Origin: Prochlorococcus sp. AG-673-L20
GTDB lineage: Bacteria; Cyanobacteriota; Cyanobacteriia; PCC-6307; Cyanobiaceae
Length of the DNA: 64,000 bases
Assembly (NCBI GenBank): GCA_003211135.1
Contig: QCTN01000002.1
Span: forward strand, 1 to 64,000
Direction of reading: 5' to 3'
Below the pieces are notes generated by a model, which did not search any database, was not told the origin of the DNA, and was given only the letters and a program-made list of their open reading frames with translations. Each line of letters starts with the position of its first letter. Positions within the stretch are counted from its first letter, which is position 1. A program made the position numbers and the translations under genes. Below, in pieces: positions 22,631 to 33,154 of the stretch.

Positions 22631-23563
22631 ATGCGTCTGCTACTCCTTGGATGTACGGGTTTTGTAGGGAAAGAGTTAGTCCCAGCTTTACTCAAAGAAG
22701 GCCACGAACTTTGCATTATCAGTAGAAAAAATATTAATAACTTGAAGATAAATATTCCGGTAGATAAATTTAAATTTCTTAAAATAGATCTTTCAAAAAA
22801 ACAAAATTGGAGCAATGAAAATCTATTAAGTAATTTAAAAGATTCTGATGGGATAATTAATTTAATAGGTGAACCAATAGCAGATAAAAAATGGACTGAC
22901 ATTCAAAAAGAGGAGATTGAAAAAAGTAGGATTAATTCAACTAAGTTTTTGATGGAAACCCTTAAAAAATCCAAAATCAATCCAAAAGTCATAGTAAATG
23001 GTTCGGCAATAGGTTTTTATGGAACAAGTTTAACTCAAGAGTTCAATGAAAATAGTCAGAGTGGTAACGATTTTTTAGCTAACCTTTGCAATAAATGGGA
23101 GGAAGTTGCGAAAGGAAAACCATTTTTCTCAAGATTAGTAATTTTTAGAATCGGAATAGTCCTAGAAGCAGACGGAGGAGCACTAGGAAAAATGCTTCCA
23201 GTATTTAAAATTGGACTGGGAGGTCCGATCGGAGATGGGAATCAATGGATGAGTTGGATTCATAGAAGTGATTTATGTGGATTAATAATTAAAGCATTAA
23301 TAGATAAACAATTTTCTGGGGTATATAATGCTGTTGCACCGGAGCCAGTATTAATGAAGTATTTCTCCAAAACTTTAGGTAGATGCCTCAAAAGACCAGA
23401 TCTACTCCAAGTGCCAGGAACAATACTGAAATTATTATTAGGTGATGGAGCAAAATTAGTACTAGAGGGCCAAAAAGTAATCAGTATTAAATTACAAGAA
23501 AAAATATATAAATTTAAATATCCTCTTCTTGAGAAAGCCATTTACGCCTCCACCAAGAATTAA
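22631..23563 (+). CDS. NAD-dependent epimerase-like protein (TIGR01777/SulA-like)
   Basis: LLLGCTGFVGKELVPAL; SWIHRSDLCGLI; GVYNAVAPEPV. Confidence 0.88.
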   Translation: MRLLLLGCTGFVGKELVPALLKEGHELCIISRKNINNLKINIPVDKFKFLKIDLSKKQNWSNENLLSNLKDSDGIINLIGEPIADKKWTDIQKEEIEKSRINSTKFLMETLKKSKINPKVIVNGSAIGFYGTSLTQEFNENSQSGNDFLANLCNKWEEVAKGKPFFSRLVIFRIGIVLEADGGALGKMLPVFKIGLGGPIGDGNQWMSWIHRSDLCGLIIKALIDKQFSGVYNAVAPEPVLMKYFSKTLGRCLKRPDLLQVPGTILKLLLGDGAKLVLEGQKVISIKLQEKIYKFKYPLLEKAIYASTKN

Positions 23564-23783
23564 TTCCATTAACTACCGCACTTACAATTAAAATAGTTAT
23601 CAAAGGTGTGATGAGTGGATTCCAAAGATTCTGAAAAATATTAAGGAAAATAAATACTCCATTAATTTGCATAATTACTGCAAAAATAAAAAATATTGCA
23701 AAAAAAATAACAACGAATAAATTGATTAATAAAAAATTATCAATAATCACTTTCAACTTTGATTCAGATTTCTGCTTAGTCAT
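23514..23783 (-). CDS. Small membrane protein, hypothetical
   Basis: 89-aa ORF with two hydrophobic segments; 3' end overlaps the convergent epimerase gene by about 50 bp. Confidence 0.7.
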   Translation of the reverse strand: MTKQKSESKLKVIIDNFLLINLFVVIFFAIFFIFAVIMQINGVFIFLNIFQNLWNPLITPLITILIVSAVVNGINSWWRRKWLSQEEDI

Positions 23784-24979
23784 TTTTCATGAAACCCTTT
23801 TATATCATTAATTATCTTAAGGCATGAATTATTCTCTCCGATTCTTAGATTTGCATTAACAAGACAAGAAATCAAAAACTTTTTGTCTAGCTTTATCAGA
23901 TAAATAACTTTAAGGATTAGATTTATTGTCTGATTTATTTGATCTTTCTTATTTATGTAATTAGTAGAACAAAAAACATATCTACCAAGTAATCGTCTTT
24001 GAGCTTCTGCAAAAGATTTTGTAAATTGCGGACCGTTCCCTTCAATTTGAATAACTGGTTTTGCTAAACCGATTGCCTGCTCTGATGCAGTTCCAGCCAT
24101 ACTTATTACGAAATTACTTTTAAATAATATTTCTTCAAACAAATTCCAGCTCAAATTAATCGTAATAAATCCATATGAAAATTCTAGACCATCATTTTTT
24201 ACTTTTTGTTCTATGTAAATCCATTTTCTTTGATTTAGTATCTGCTTAATTTCTTCCATAGAAAGAGCTTTTACTATGGCAAACTTGAATGCGATATTCT
24301 CAAAATATTTCAACTTAGACATTGTCTCTAGAACTTCTAAAATCAATTTAAAATTATCTAAAAGTTCAGGAAATCTACTTCCAGGAAATAACCCAATATT
24401 AAAAGGGACAGTTTTTGATTTATTTTCAAAAAAAGAAAATTTATCCATAAATGGATTACCTAAAAAAGATACTTTTTTTCTTAATTGTTGAGTTAAATCA
24501 TCTGCTGTTAGAAAATCTCTAGCATATATTTTTTTTGCATATTTTGAGATTAAAAAAAATTTACATGGCCAAGGTAATTTCAATTTTCCCTCATAGTGAC
24601 TAGAATATGCTACTAAATATATAAAAAAATCTTTTTTTGCAAACCATGCAAAAAAAACAGGAACTATATCTCCAATTACTAAATAAAAATCATATTTGTT
24701 TCTTAATTTATAAGACAAATATAATTTTTTAAAAAAGTAAATTATTTGTCCTCCAAATATTTCAAATATTCTTCCACTAAAAGAATTATAACCAATACCA
24801 CCAGTTCTAAATTTTTTTGTTTTACCAATAATTCTTATATTTTCTTTTTTATAATTTTCACCATCACCTACAATAGGAAGTGCATCTACAAGATCACCTT
24901 TCTTTACAAAATATTTGGCTAATAAACTACCAGATAAATCTTCTCCATGTCCATTACTTAATAGTAAAATTCTGGACAA
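23780..24979 (-). CDS. Lipid-A-disaccharide synthase-related glycosyltransferase (cyanobacterial LpxB-like family)
   Basis: LLLSNGHGEDLSGSLLAKYF; LFPGSRFPE; SMAGTASEQAIGLAKPVIQIEGNGPQFT. Confidence 0.85.
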   Translation of the reverse strand: MSRILLLSNGHGEDLSGSLLAKYFVKKGDLVDALPIVGDGENYKKENIRIIGKTKKFRTGGIGYNSFSGRIFEIFGGQIIYFFKKLYLSYKLRNKYDFYLVIGDIVPVFFAWFAKKDFFIYLVAYSSHYEGKLKLPWPCKFFLISKYAKKIYARDFLTADDLTQQLRKKVSFLGNPFMDKFSFFENKSKTVPFNIGLFPGSRFPELLDNFKLILEVLETMSKLKYFENIAFKFAIVKALSMEEIKQILNQRKWIYIEQKVKNDGLEFSYGFITINLSWNLFEEILFKSNFVISMAGTASEQAIGLAKPVIQIEGNGPQFTKSFAEAQRRLLGRYVFCSTNYINKKDQINQTINLILKVIYLIKLDKKFLISCLVNANLRIGENNSCLKIINDIKGFHEK

Positions 24980-24980
24980 T

Positions 24981-25409
24981 TTAAAATTCTAACCATTTAT
25001 TGATTTTGGTTAATTCTGGCCAGTTTGGATATCTATTAAATCCGTCTTTAACTGACTCTTTTAATTCTGTCTTTACATCAGGCATCATCATTGACATTTT
25101 TTTAATTAATTCAACATGCTCTCTAACACCTTTATTATTTGTAGCCAAAAGAGCTAAGGACAAATTCATTCTTGCTTGCGGGTCTTGCTGATTTAAGCGA
25201 ACCGCCTCTCTAGCTGCTGCTAATGCTTCTTCATTATTCTTCAATAGAAGCTGCAACCAAGATAAACAAGTCCAAGCAGCAAAGTGGTTAGGTATTTGTT
25301 GAATGATTTTTTGAAAATCTTGTGCAATTGGAATTAACTCTTGGCCATCTTGATATCTAGATAAGGCAGCATTGAAATCGGATTCAATTGGATTAATGTC
25401 ATCTGTCAT
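24981..25409 (-). CDS. TPR-repeat protein
   Basis: TPR-like FAAWTCLSWLQLLLKNNEEALAAAREAVRLNQQDPQARMNLSLAL. Confidence 0.82.
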   Translation of the reverse strand: MTDDINPIESDFNAALSRYQDGQELIPIAQDFQKIIQQIPNHFAAWTCLSWLQLLLKNNEEALAAAREAVRLNQQDPQARMNLSLALLATNNKGVREHVELIKKMSMMMPDVKTELKESVKDGFNRYPNWPELTKINKWLEF

Positions 25410-25418
25410 ATATTTTTT

Positions 25419-25811
25419 CTAAACGGCAAAAGAGCTTCCGCAGCCACAAGTTTGAGAAGCATTAGGATTAACGAAATTAAAACCTCCACCAATTAAATCT
25501 TTACTGAAATCTAGTTGCATGCCATAAATATACAGAAGACTTTTTGGGTCGCATACTACTTTAAAGGATTGTTCGGAACTTAATGAATAATCATATACTT
25601 TATCATCTGAATTTATTTCATCTCCACCAATAAAATCCATCGTATAACTCATACCACTGCATCCTCCAGATCTTACCCCAACTCTTAAAGCTTTCTTATC
25701 AGTATGATTCTTCACTAAAGAAGATATTTGCTCTATGGCATCATTGGTTATTAAAATTCCCTTACCATCATCTGAGGTCTTTATTTTTTCTTCTATTTTT
25801 ACATTTTCCAT
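25419..25811 (-). CDS. HesB/IscA/SufA-family iron-sulfur carrier
   Basis: GVRSGGCSGMSY and C-terminal CGCGSSF. Confidence 0.93.
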   Translation of the reverse strand: MENVKIEEKIKTSDDGKGILITNDAIEQISSLVKNHTDKKALRVGVRSGGCSGMSYTMDFIGGDEINSDDKVYDYSLSSEQSFKVVCDPKSLLYIYGMQLDFSKDLIGGGFNFVNPNASQTCGCGSSFAV

Positions 25812-25911
25812 AAATACATATAAATATATAATTACACTATAAAAAATATAGACACATCATGCATATTTCAAACGATATACAAAGTTGATTTGTTATAATT
25901 TACTAAAAAAA

Positions 25912-27366
25912 GTGAAAATAGCAATAGTTGGTTCTGGTTTAGCGGGTTTAACAGCGGCAGTAAATCTAGTTGATGAAGGCCATGAAGTAGAGATTTACGA
26001 AAGCAGATCATTCTGGGGCGGAAAAGTTGGAAGTTGGGAAGATAAAGATGGTAACCATATAGAGATGGGATTACATGTATTTTTTTATAACTATGCAAAT
26101 CTATTTAAGCTCATGAAGAAAGTTGGGGCATTAGATAATTTACTTCCGAAAGAACATACTCATTTATTTGTTAATAACGGTGGTGATTTAAAATCTTTGG
26201 ACTTTAGATTTGCCTTAGGAGCTCCTTTTAACGGTCTAAAGGCTTTTTTCACTACAGAACAATTGACCTGGGTTGATAAGTTAAGAAATGCATTAGCTTT
26301 GGGAACAAGCCCAATAGTTAGAGGATTAGTAGATTACGAGGGTGCAATGAAGATAATAAGAGACTTAGATAAAATAAGCTTTAAAGAATGGTTTTTAAAT
26401 CATGGAGGAAGCTTAAGAAGTCTTGAAAGGATGTGGGATCCAATTGCGTACGCATTAGGTTTCATAAATTGTCAAGATATATCGGCAAGGTGCATGTTAA
26501 CTATTTTTATGATGTTTGCATCAAAGACTGAAGCCTCTAAACTTAATCTTTTAAAAGGATCCCCTCATAAATGGCTAACAAAACCTATCGTTGATTACAT
26601 CACAAAAAAAGGATGCAAAATCTACTTAAATCATAAGGTGGAAGAAATTATTTTTGAAAAAGAATCTTCTTCCTACTTGGTCAGGCAACTTAAAATATCG
26701 ACTCCTGAAGGCCTTAAGGCTATATTTGCTGATACATTTCTCGCTGCTTGTGATGTTCCTGGAATTAAAAAAATAGTTCCTAAAGAATGGTATCAATTTA
26801 AGGAGTTTGAGGGTTTAAAGAAACTCAGAGCTGTTGCAGTAGCGACAATTCAATTAAGATATGATGGATGGGTTACTGAATTAAATAATGATAATAAAAG
26901 TCAAAATCCTACAGGTTTAGATAATCTTTTATACTCAGCTGATGCATCTTTCAGTTGTTTCGCGGATTTAGCTTTAGCAAGTCCCGTAGATTACAGAAAG
27001 GAAGGAATGGGATCTTTACTCCAATGTGTTTTAACTCCTGGAGATCGTTGGATGGGTAGATCAACAGAAAGAATCACTAAAGAAATTGATTCTGAAGTGC
27101 GTCGTCTATTTCCTTCTTCAAAAAATCTAAAATTACTTTGGAGTAATGTTGTACAAGTTCCACAATCACTTTATAGAGAATCGCCTGGTATGGACCCATA
27201 TAGACCTGATCAAAAGACTTCAATATCAAATTTCTTTATGGCAGGTAGTTATACAAAACAAGACTATATAGATTCAATGGAGGGGGCTACTATGAGCGGT
27301 CATCTAGCAGCGGCAGCAATTTTAGATAAGAAAGCGGAATTAGCAAAGAATCTTGCGGTCAGCTAA
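25912..27366 (+). CDS. crtQ: Zeta-carotene desaturase (GTG start)
   Basis: [52 protein letters not shown]. Confidence 0.96.
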   Translation: MKIAIVGSGLAGLTAAVNLVDEGHEVEIYESRSFWGGKVGSWEDKDGNHIEMGLHVFFYNYANLFKLMKKVGALDNLLPKEHTHLFVNNGGDLKSLDFRFALGAPFNGLKAFFTTEQLTWVDKLRNALALGTSPIVRGLVDYEGAMKIIRDLDKISFKEWFLNHGGSLRSLERMWDPIAYALGFINCQDISARCMLTIFMMFASKTEASKLNLLKGSPHKWLTKPIVDYITKKGCKIYLNHKVEEIIFEKESSSYLVRQLKISTPEGLKAIFADTFLAACDVPGIKKIVPKEWYQFKEFEGLKKLRAVAVATIQLRYDGWVTELNNDNKSQNPTGLDNLLYSADASFSCFADLALASPVDYRKEGMGSLLQCVLTPGDRWMGRSTERITKEIDSEVRRLFPSSKNLKLLWSNVVQVPQSLYRESPGMDPYRPDQKTSISNFFMAGSYTKQDYIDSMEGATMSGHLAAAAILDKKAELAKNLAVS

Positions 27367-27368
27367 CT

Positions 27369-27839
27369 ATGGGTACTTGGCTTAAACATGACGTAATTAC
27401 AATTGTGAATGCGCCATTAGATAACGTTTGGAACACCTGGAGTGATTTGGATTCCATGTCTCTGTGGATGAGCTGGATTGAATCCGTAAAAACAATTGAT
27501 CAAGAGACATCAACTTTACCTGATCTGACTGAATGGACTCTAGCTGCTAATGGATTCAAATTTAAATGGAAAGCACAAATAACAGAAAGGATTGAGAAAA
27601 ATAAATTAAAATGGCAATCTATAGGAGGATTACCAACTCAAGGTTCTGTTATTTTTGAATCAAAAGGAGATCAATTAACATCAGTAAACTTAGCTGTTAC
27701 CTATGAATTACCTAGAATGATTGCTCGATTAATGGAAGAAAAAATTTTGGGTAAAATGGTAACTAATGAATTACAAGCAAATATTGATAGATTTCGAGAT
27801 TTAGTAGAAAAAAATTACAAAAATGAATTAACTAATTAA
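27369..27839 (+). CDS. SRPBCC/START-like cyclase-dehydrase family protein
   Basis: APLDNVWNTWSDLDSMSLWMSWIESV; directly follows crtQ. Confidence 0.85.
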   Translation: MGTWLKHDVITIVNAPLDNVWNTWSDLDSMSLWMSWIESVKTIDQETSTLPDLTEWTLAANGFKFKWKAQITERIEKNKLKWQSIGGLPTQGSVIFESKGDQLTSVNLAVTYELPRMIARLMEEKILGKMVTNELQANIDRFRDLVEKNYKNELTN

Positions 27840-28623
27840 AAATATCAATTGCAGCATCTAATAATCCTTCAAAAGTGTACTTAACCGCCTCTCTATCAAC
27901 TCTACCAAAAGTTTTTTCACATATTTTTGAAGTTTGAGGTCCAATAGTTAATAATTTTGCATTTTCTAGATAGGTTAGCCATTCTTCCCCAAATTCTTTT
28001 TCAAGCAAGAAAGAAGAATTGAATACTGTTTTACCACTTGAAAAAACCATTGCATCAATTTTTCTTTTAGAGATAGCACTTATTGTTTCTATAGGAATTG
28101 AATCCGGACATCTTGTTTCATAGGCAGGAACCTCGACAACACGTGAACCAGAATTTCTGAATTCATCAGCGATGAAATTCCTCCCTCCTGTTTGAACTCT
28201 TGGCAAAAAAACTCTGAGTCCATATCCTGATACCGGAAAATTTTCAATTAAACTTTCTGCTACAAATTCTGGAGGGACGAAATCAGCCTCAATACCTAAA
28301 TCGCTGAGAGTTAAGGAAGTTTTCTCCCCTACTACAGCAATTTTTATTTTCTTCGAACATTCTTTTAATGAAGTATTTAAATTTCTTAATCTCTCATCTA
28401 CAAATTGTATTCCATTACTACTAGTGAAAATAATCCAGTGAAAATCATTAATTTCGCTTAATGCATCATCAAGAGGATTTAAATCATCGGGATATCCAAC
28501 ATCAATTGCTGGAAAATCAAATATTTGAGCACCTTTATTAGTGAATAACTTTTTTATATCAGATATCTGATCTTTTGATCGAGTAATAATTATATTTTTT
28601 TGATTCAAAGAGAGCTCAGCCAT
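27832..28623 (-). CDS. hemD: Uroporphyrinogen-III synthase
   Basis: IITRSKDQISDIKKLF...; IIFTSSNGIQF; VFSSGKTVFNS; LTIGPQTSKI. Confidence 0.9.
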   Translation of the reverse strand: MAELSLNQKNIIITRSKDQISDIKKLFTNKGAQIFDFPAIDVGYPDDLNPLDDALSEINDFHWIIFTSSNGIQFVDERLRNLNTSLKECSKKIKIAVVGEKTSLTLSDLGIEADFVPPEFVAESLIENFPVSGYGLRVFLPRVQTGGRNFIADEFRNSGSRVVEVPAYETRCPDSIPIETISAISKRKIDAMVFSSGKTVFNSSFLLEKEFGEEWLTYLENAKLLTIGPQTSKICEKTFGRVDREAVKYTFEGLLDAAIDIFN

Positions 28624-29011
28624 TATTATTTCCCTCAACTTTTGAATCTTGATTGTGGTTTTTATTTTTTAATTCCTCAAGGAGCTTGAGTACTGACAAT
28701 CCTTTTTCTAATACTGTATCGTCTTTAAAAGTCATTTCGGGTACTCTTCTCATCTCTATTCTTTGCCCTAAAGTATGCCTGATATAGCTATTAGCAAGAT
28801 TTAATTCTTCAACAATTTCTTTTCTTATTGCTTCTTCAGCAGTCGAAGTTATATAAATCTTGCAAAATTGCAAATCTCCTGTTAAATCTATTTTTGAAAT
28901 ATTAATGAAATTACTCCTTAATAGATCATTTTCCAAATCATTCTGCAAAATAAGAGTTATCTCTTTTTTCAACAAAGAAGAAACTTTTGCAATACGATAA
29001 TTATTAGGCAT
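28616..29011 (-). CDS. rbfA: Ribosome-binding factor A
   Basis: RIAKVSSLLKKEITLILQN; YIRHTLGQRIEMRRVPEMTF. Confidence 0.93.
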   Translation of the reverse strand: MPNNYRIAKVSSLLKKEITLILQNDLENDLLRSNFINISKIDLTGDLQFCKIYITSTAEEAIRKEIVEELNLANSYIRHTLGQRIEMRRVPEMTFKDDTVLEKGLSVLKLLEELKNKNHNQDSKVEGNNNG

Positions 29012-29016
29012 TATAG

Positions 29017-29229
29017 TTATAAGTTGATTGGATTAGTCATTGCTTTTAGTACGAAATAAAATGTTATGAAGGCACTTATTACTGAAGAAATTAAACCAAC
29101 CAATGTTAATGGATTTGACCTATTTTTAAATAAAGGTTCTAGTAAAGCAACTAATCCTCCAGCAATAATAGAAATTAAATATTTAGGATATCTTGCAACA
29201 TTAGAGAAAAATTGGCCCATTAGCTCCAC
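29017..29229 (-). CDS. DUF751-type small membrane protein
   Basis: FFSNVARYPKYLISIIAGGLVALLEPLF. Confidence 0.8.
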   Translation of the reverse strand: MELMGQFFSNVARYPKYLISIIAGGLVALLEPLFKNRSNPLTLVGLISSVISAFITFYFVLKAMTNPINL

Positions 29230-29274
29230 AATTTGATTACTTTTTTAGCTAAGTTTTAACAAACATTAAACAGC

Positions 29275-30000
29275 ATGATTACATTATATCAATTTAGACA
29301 TAGCGCTTTTTGCTTAAAGACAAGAATGGCTCTTCACGCGAAGAAATTGCAATATAGAGTTGAAGAAGTTACACCAGGCTTAGGTCAATTTGAAATCTTT
29401 AAGATATCAGGTCAAAAACAAGTCCCAATAATTGTTGATGATAATGATCAAATTATTAGTGACTCTACAATTATTTGTGAATATATAAATAAAAAAAATG
29501 ATAATAATCAACTTTTTCCAGAAGATCCTTTGTTGTTTGCACAATGCAAATTAATAGAGGATTGGGCTGACACTACTATGGCCTCAACTTGTAGAAAAGC
29601 TCTTATTAAATCTGCGATAGAGAATCCACAACTACGTACTGCTTTACTTCCAGATGAAATACCATCTTCAGTAAAAGGATTAGTTGATAAATTACCTTTT
29701 AAAAATCTTAGTAAAATTTCTAATGTAGTTTTATCTTCCAAAGATAATTTAGAACTTCAAAAAATATTAGAGGCTTTATCAAAAGCCCTAATTAATAAAA
29801 AATATTTAATAGGTGATAATTTATCAATAGCTGATATTGCAATTGCTGCGCAATTATCTCTTCTTAAATTTCCAAAATCATCGGGACCAATTCTTTCTGG
29901 GGAAGGTTGTCAAGAATACATAAATAATCCTTATTTAGAAAATATATTTATCTGGAGAAACAACATAGAGGAATATCTTTTTAGTGCTAATTCTCAATAA
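29275..30000 (+). CDS. Glutathione S-transferase family protein
   Basis: N-terminal thioredoxin-like MITLYQFRHSAFCLKTRMALHAK; VPIIVDDNDQIISDST. Confidence 0.9.
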   Translation: MITLYQFRHSAFCLKTRMALHAKKLQYRVEEVTPGLGQFEIFKISGQKQVPIIVDDNDQIISDSTIICEYINKKNDNNQLFPEDPLLFAQCKLIEDWADTTMASTCRKALIKSAIENPQLRTALLPDEIPSSVKGLVDKLPFKNLSKISNVVLSSKDNLELQKILEALSKALINKKYLIGDNLSIADIAIAAQLSLLKFPKSSGPILSGEGCQEYINNPYLENIFIWRNNIEEYLFSANSQ

Positions 30001-30697
30001 ATTTAAACGATAATTTATATTTACCAGTTTTAATTGCATGAACTGAGGGATCTCCAACTTTAGAACCGTATGTAGCAACATATTGAAAACCGCAGATATC
30101 TGGTTTTAAAGTATCTTCTGCAATAGAAAAATTAAGATTACATTTTTGAAATTTACTAATTGTCTCAACCTGATTAACCCTAGATACTCCAGGTTTATGA
30201 ACAGTTTGAAGAACTAATTCGTCAGCAAAAAACATATCATCATCTTGGATCTGTGTTCTTCCTGTAATCCTGGAATCAATAAATAAATCATCTTTCAAAT
30301 AAGTTATTTGTTTGTTAATTGATTTAGGATCATTGATAACTTTGATCAAATTCTCACCAAATATTGCTTTGCCAATTGACTCGGAATTTTTTGAACGATT
30401 ACCAATAACTTCATTTAAATTATTTTTGAAAAAATTTACTTTGTAAATAACTGGTGCTTGAGACGCATCTTCTAAATCTTGCGAAGTAATAAGCCAATTC
30501 CCCTCAAACCAATTAGGATAAATCAAATCTATTGAAGTATTTGAAAATTTAAAATTTGGCAAGTATAGTTCTGGCCATAAATTTTCTCTTTCATTCAAAA
30601 ATTCTCTTACATTATGATCATTGAAAGCAAATGCATTATTAAAAGAAAGCAGTTGAATTATTAAAAAAATAATTAATCCCCAAAAATTTTTAATCAT
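29987..30697 (-). CDS. Secreted conserved cyanobacterial protein (DUF6816-like)
   Basis: Signal peptide plus conserved-looking IYPNWFEGNWLITSQ; family assignment tentative. Confidence 0.7.
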   Translation of the reverse strand: MIKNFWGLIIFLIIQLLSFNNAFAFNDHNVREFLNERENLWPELYLPNFKFSNTSIDLIYPNWFEGNWLITSQDLEDASQAPVIYKVNFFKNNLNEVIGNRSKNSESIGKAIFGENLIKVINDPKSINKQITYLKDDLFIDSRITGRTQIQDDDMFFADELVLQTVHKPGVSRVNQVETISKFQKCNLNFSIAEDTLKPDICGFQYVATYGSKVGDPSVHAIKTGKYKLSFKFIEN

Positions 30698-30953
30698 GTC
30701 TAATCCATTAATAAGATCTGAAGACCATTTTGTATTATTAGAGCCAGATTCAAAAGAAAAAATAGTAACTAAAAAAGAAGCAATATTATGGTTAAGAAAT
30801 TGGCTTCCTAAGGTTGATTCATCAACTATATATCAAAAAAAAGATTATTCCAATGAGGCATTTCTCGAAGAATTATTAGAAAGTACTTATGAATTAGAAA
30901 TAAAATTTGGATTCGTTATAAAATGGTTTGCTGTCAGAGTAGAACCTGATTAA
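30696..30953 (+). CDS. CRR7-like protein
   Basis: DHFVLLEPDSKEKIVTKKEAILWLRNWL resembles the chlororespiratory reduction 7 family. Confidence 0.7.
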   Translation: MSNPLIRSEDHFVLLEPDSKEKIVTKKEAILWLRNWLPKVDSSTIYQKKDYSNEAFLEELLESTYELEIKFGFVIKWFAVRVEPD

Positions 30954-31507
30954 TTTATAATTTTTTTATGAATTCCATAAATTATTTCTTTTGCAACTTC
31001 TTTAACGTCTTCGTTATTAACCTCAACTCTTAAGTCAGCCTGAGAATATAAATTTTTTCTAGATTGAAAAATTTGGTTATATAAGCCACTTAAATCTTTT
31101 CCCTGCAATAGAGGTCTATTTTCAATATCTTTTTTCAACCTCTCAAGAGCAATCTCTTGATTTGTATCAATCCAAATAATAATTCCTTGCCTTAAAACAC
31201 CCCAGTTTTCTGGTTTAGAAATAATTCCTCCACCAGTAGAAACTATTAAAGAAGGGATTTTAATTGTTTCTTTTAAGCAATTTGTTTCTAGTTCTCGGAA
31301 TGTTTTTTCTCCATCTTCCTGAAACATTTCATTAATTGTTTTTTTTGCTATATTCTCTATTAGTTCATCCAGATCAATATACTTATACCTCAATAATTCG
31401 GCTAATACTGGACCAGTTTTAGATTTACCACTAGCCATCATACCTATCAAATATATACTTCTTCCTTTGATTATTTTTTTTGTTTTCTGAATAATAGATT
31501 TTTCCAT
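30950..31507 (-). CDS. aroK: Shikimate kinase
   Basis: IYLIGMMASGKSKTGPVLAELL; VSTGGGIISKPEN. Confidence 0.95.
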   Translation of the reverse strand: MEKSIIQKTKKIIKGRSIYLIGMMASGKSKTGPVLAELLRYKYIDLDELIENIAKKTINEMFQEDGEKTFRELETNCLKETIKIPSLIVSTGGGIISKPENWGVLRQGIIIWIDTNQEIALERLKKDIENRPLLQGKDLSGLYNQIFQSRKNLYSQADLRVEVNNEDVKEVAKEIIYGIHKKIIN

Positions 31508-31557
31508 ACAGACAAAAGAGTATATAAAACCTTAAGATAGTATTATTACAGACATTT

Positions 31558-32484
31558 ATGACTTTTACACATACCAAACCATTACATGGCCAGGGACGTG
31601 ATTGCGTCATAACTCGACGTGCCTGTTTTAGTTCGAGTCATCGTTATTGGCTTCCTGAAAAAAGCTCAGAAGATAATTTCTCTCTCTTTGGGAAATGTAG
31701 TATAGCTCCAGGACATGGCCATAATTACGAACTTATCGTATCAATGGGGGGCAAACTTGACTCGGATGGAATGGTCCTTAATCTTTCTGAGGTAAAACAT
31801 TCTATTAAGAGTAAGGTTACTGGACAATTAGATTTTCGTTTTTTAAATGACGTATGGCCTGAATTTAATATTCATAGTCAAGAAGGCATTCTTCCAACGA
31901 CTGAGGCTCTAGTTAAAGTTATCTGGAATCGTTTAAAAGATGAACTACCTCTTACAAGTTTAAGACTTTATGAAAGCCCAAATTTATGGGCAGATTATTA
32001 TGGAAAAAACATGGAAGCTTTATTAACAATTCAAAGTCATTTTAATGCTGCTCACCGATTAGCAAAAGATGAGATTTCTCTTGATGAAAACAAGAAGATT
32101 TACGGTAAATGTGCCAGGGTAAATGGACATGGACATAATTATTTTCTCGATGTAACTGTCCGAGGAAAAATTGATCCAAGAACTGGGATGATATGTGATT
32201 TACCATCATTACAAGCAATTATTGATGATCTTATAGTTGAACCGTTTGATCATACTTTCTTGAACAAAGATATCGAATATTTTAAAACTTGCGTCCCAAC
32301 ATGTGAAAATATTGCACTACACATTGCGGATATTCTCTCATCTCCGATTAAAAAAATTGGAGCAAATCTTCACAAGATAAAACTTCAAGAGAGTCCAAAT
32401 AATGCTGCGGAAATTTATGTTGAACAAAGCGTACCAAATTCTTTGCAAAGAAATCTTACTAATTCTTTAGTTGCTCAAGCTTGA
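31558..32484 (+). CDS. Tandem-domain 6-pyruvoyl-tetrahydropterin synthase (PTPS) homolog
   Basis: Two PTPS-like units: ACFSSSHRYW...GKCSIAPGHGHNYEL and SHFNAAHRL...GKCARVNGHGHNYFL...FDHTFLN. Confidence 0.9.
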   Translation: MTFTHTKPLHGQGRDCVITRRACFSSSHRYWLPEKSSEDNFSLFGKCSIAPGHGHNYELIVSMGGKLDSDGMVLNLSEVKHSIKSKVTGQLDFRFLNDVWPEFNIHSQEGILPTTEALVKVIWNRLKDELPLTSLRLYESPNLWADYYGKNMEALLTIQSHFNAAHRLAKDEISLDENKKIYGKCARVNGHGHNYFLDVTVRGKIDPRTGMICDLPSLQAIIDDLIVEPFDHTFLNKDIEYFKTCVPTCENIALHIADILSSPIKKIGANLHKIKLQESPNNAAEIYVEQSVPNSLQRNLTNSLVAQA

Positions 32485-33143
32485 ATACTCCAAGCATAGC
32501 GATCATTATCGCTTCTAGTTTAGATGGAAGGATTGCCTTCCCAAGTGGAGGAGAATCTCATCTTGGAAGTAAGGCAGATAGGAGAATGTTAGATGAAAAC
32601 TTATCAATAGTTGACGCTACCATTTTTGGATTGGGAACTCTAAAAGCTCATCAAAGTACATATTTAGTAAAAAATCATTGTAAAAATGGCGAAATAAAAA
32701 TTTCAAAAAATCAGCCTATTTCTATAGTTGCCTCCAATAGCAAAAAATTTAAAAAAGATTGGAATTATTTCAATCAACCAATTAAAAGATGGTTAATCAG
32801 CTCTAATAAAAAAGATGCAATAGAGAGTAAAGACTTTGACAAAGAAATTTTCTACAAAAATTCCTGGAGTAAAACCTTGTTAAGTATTAAAAAAGCTGGA
32901 ATCAATCGTCTAGCACTTCTTGGTGGAGCAAATCTTATAAATTCTTTTATGAAAGAAGATTTAATTGATGAAATCAAAATTACTATAGCCCCAAGAATTA
33001 TTGGAGGAAAATTTACATGGATACCTGCTGAACAAACAAATGAAATTTTTAATTTAAAGCAATTTTGGAATATAAAATCGATTCAAGAATTAGATAAAAA
33101 TGAAATATATATTCATTACATAAGAAAAACTAAAGATGATTAA
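32481..33143 (+). CDS. RibD C-terminal-domain reductase (pteridine/riboflavin reductase-like)
   Basis: IIIASSLDGRIAFPSGGESHLGSKADRRML; LALLGGANLINSFMKEDLIDEIKITIAPRIIGG. Overlaps the PTPS stop. Confidence 0.87.
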   Translation: MNTPSIAIIIASSLDGRIAFPSGGESHLGSKADRRMLDENLSIVDATIFGLGTLKAHQSTYLVKNHCKNGEIKISKNQPISIVASNSKKFKKDWNYFNQPIKRWLISSNKKDAIESKDFDKEIFYKNSWSKTLLSIKKAGINRLALLGGANLINSFMKEDLIDEIKITIAPRIIGGKFTWIPAEQTNEIFNLKQFWNIKSIQELDKNEIYIHYIRKTKDD

Positions 33144-33154
33144 AGTAAAAAAAT

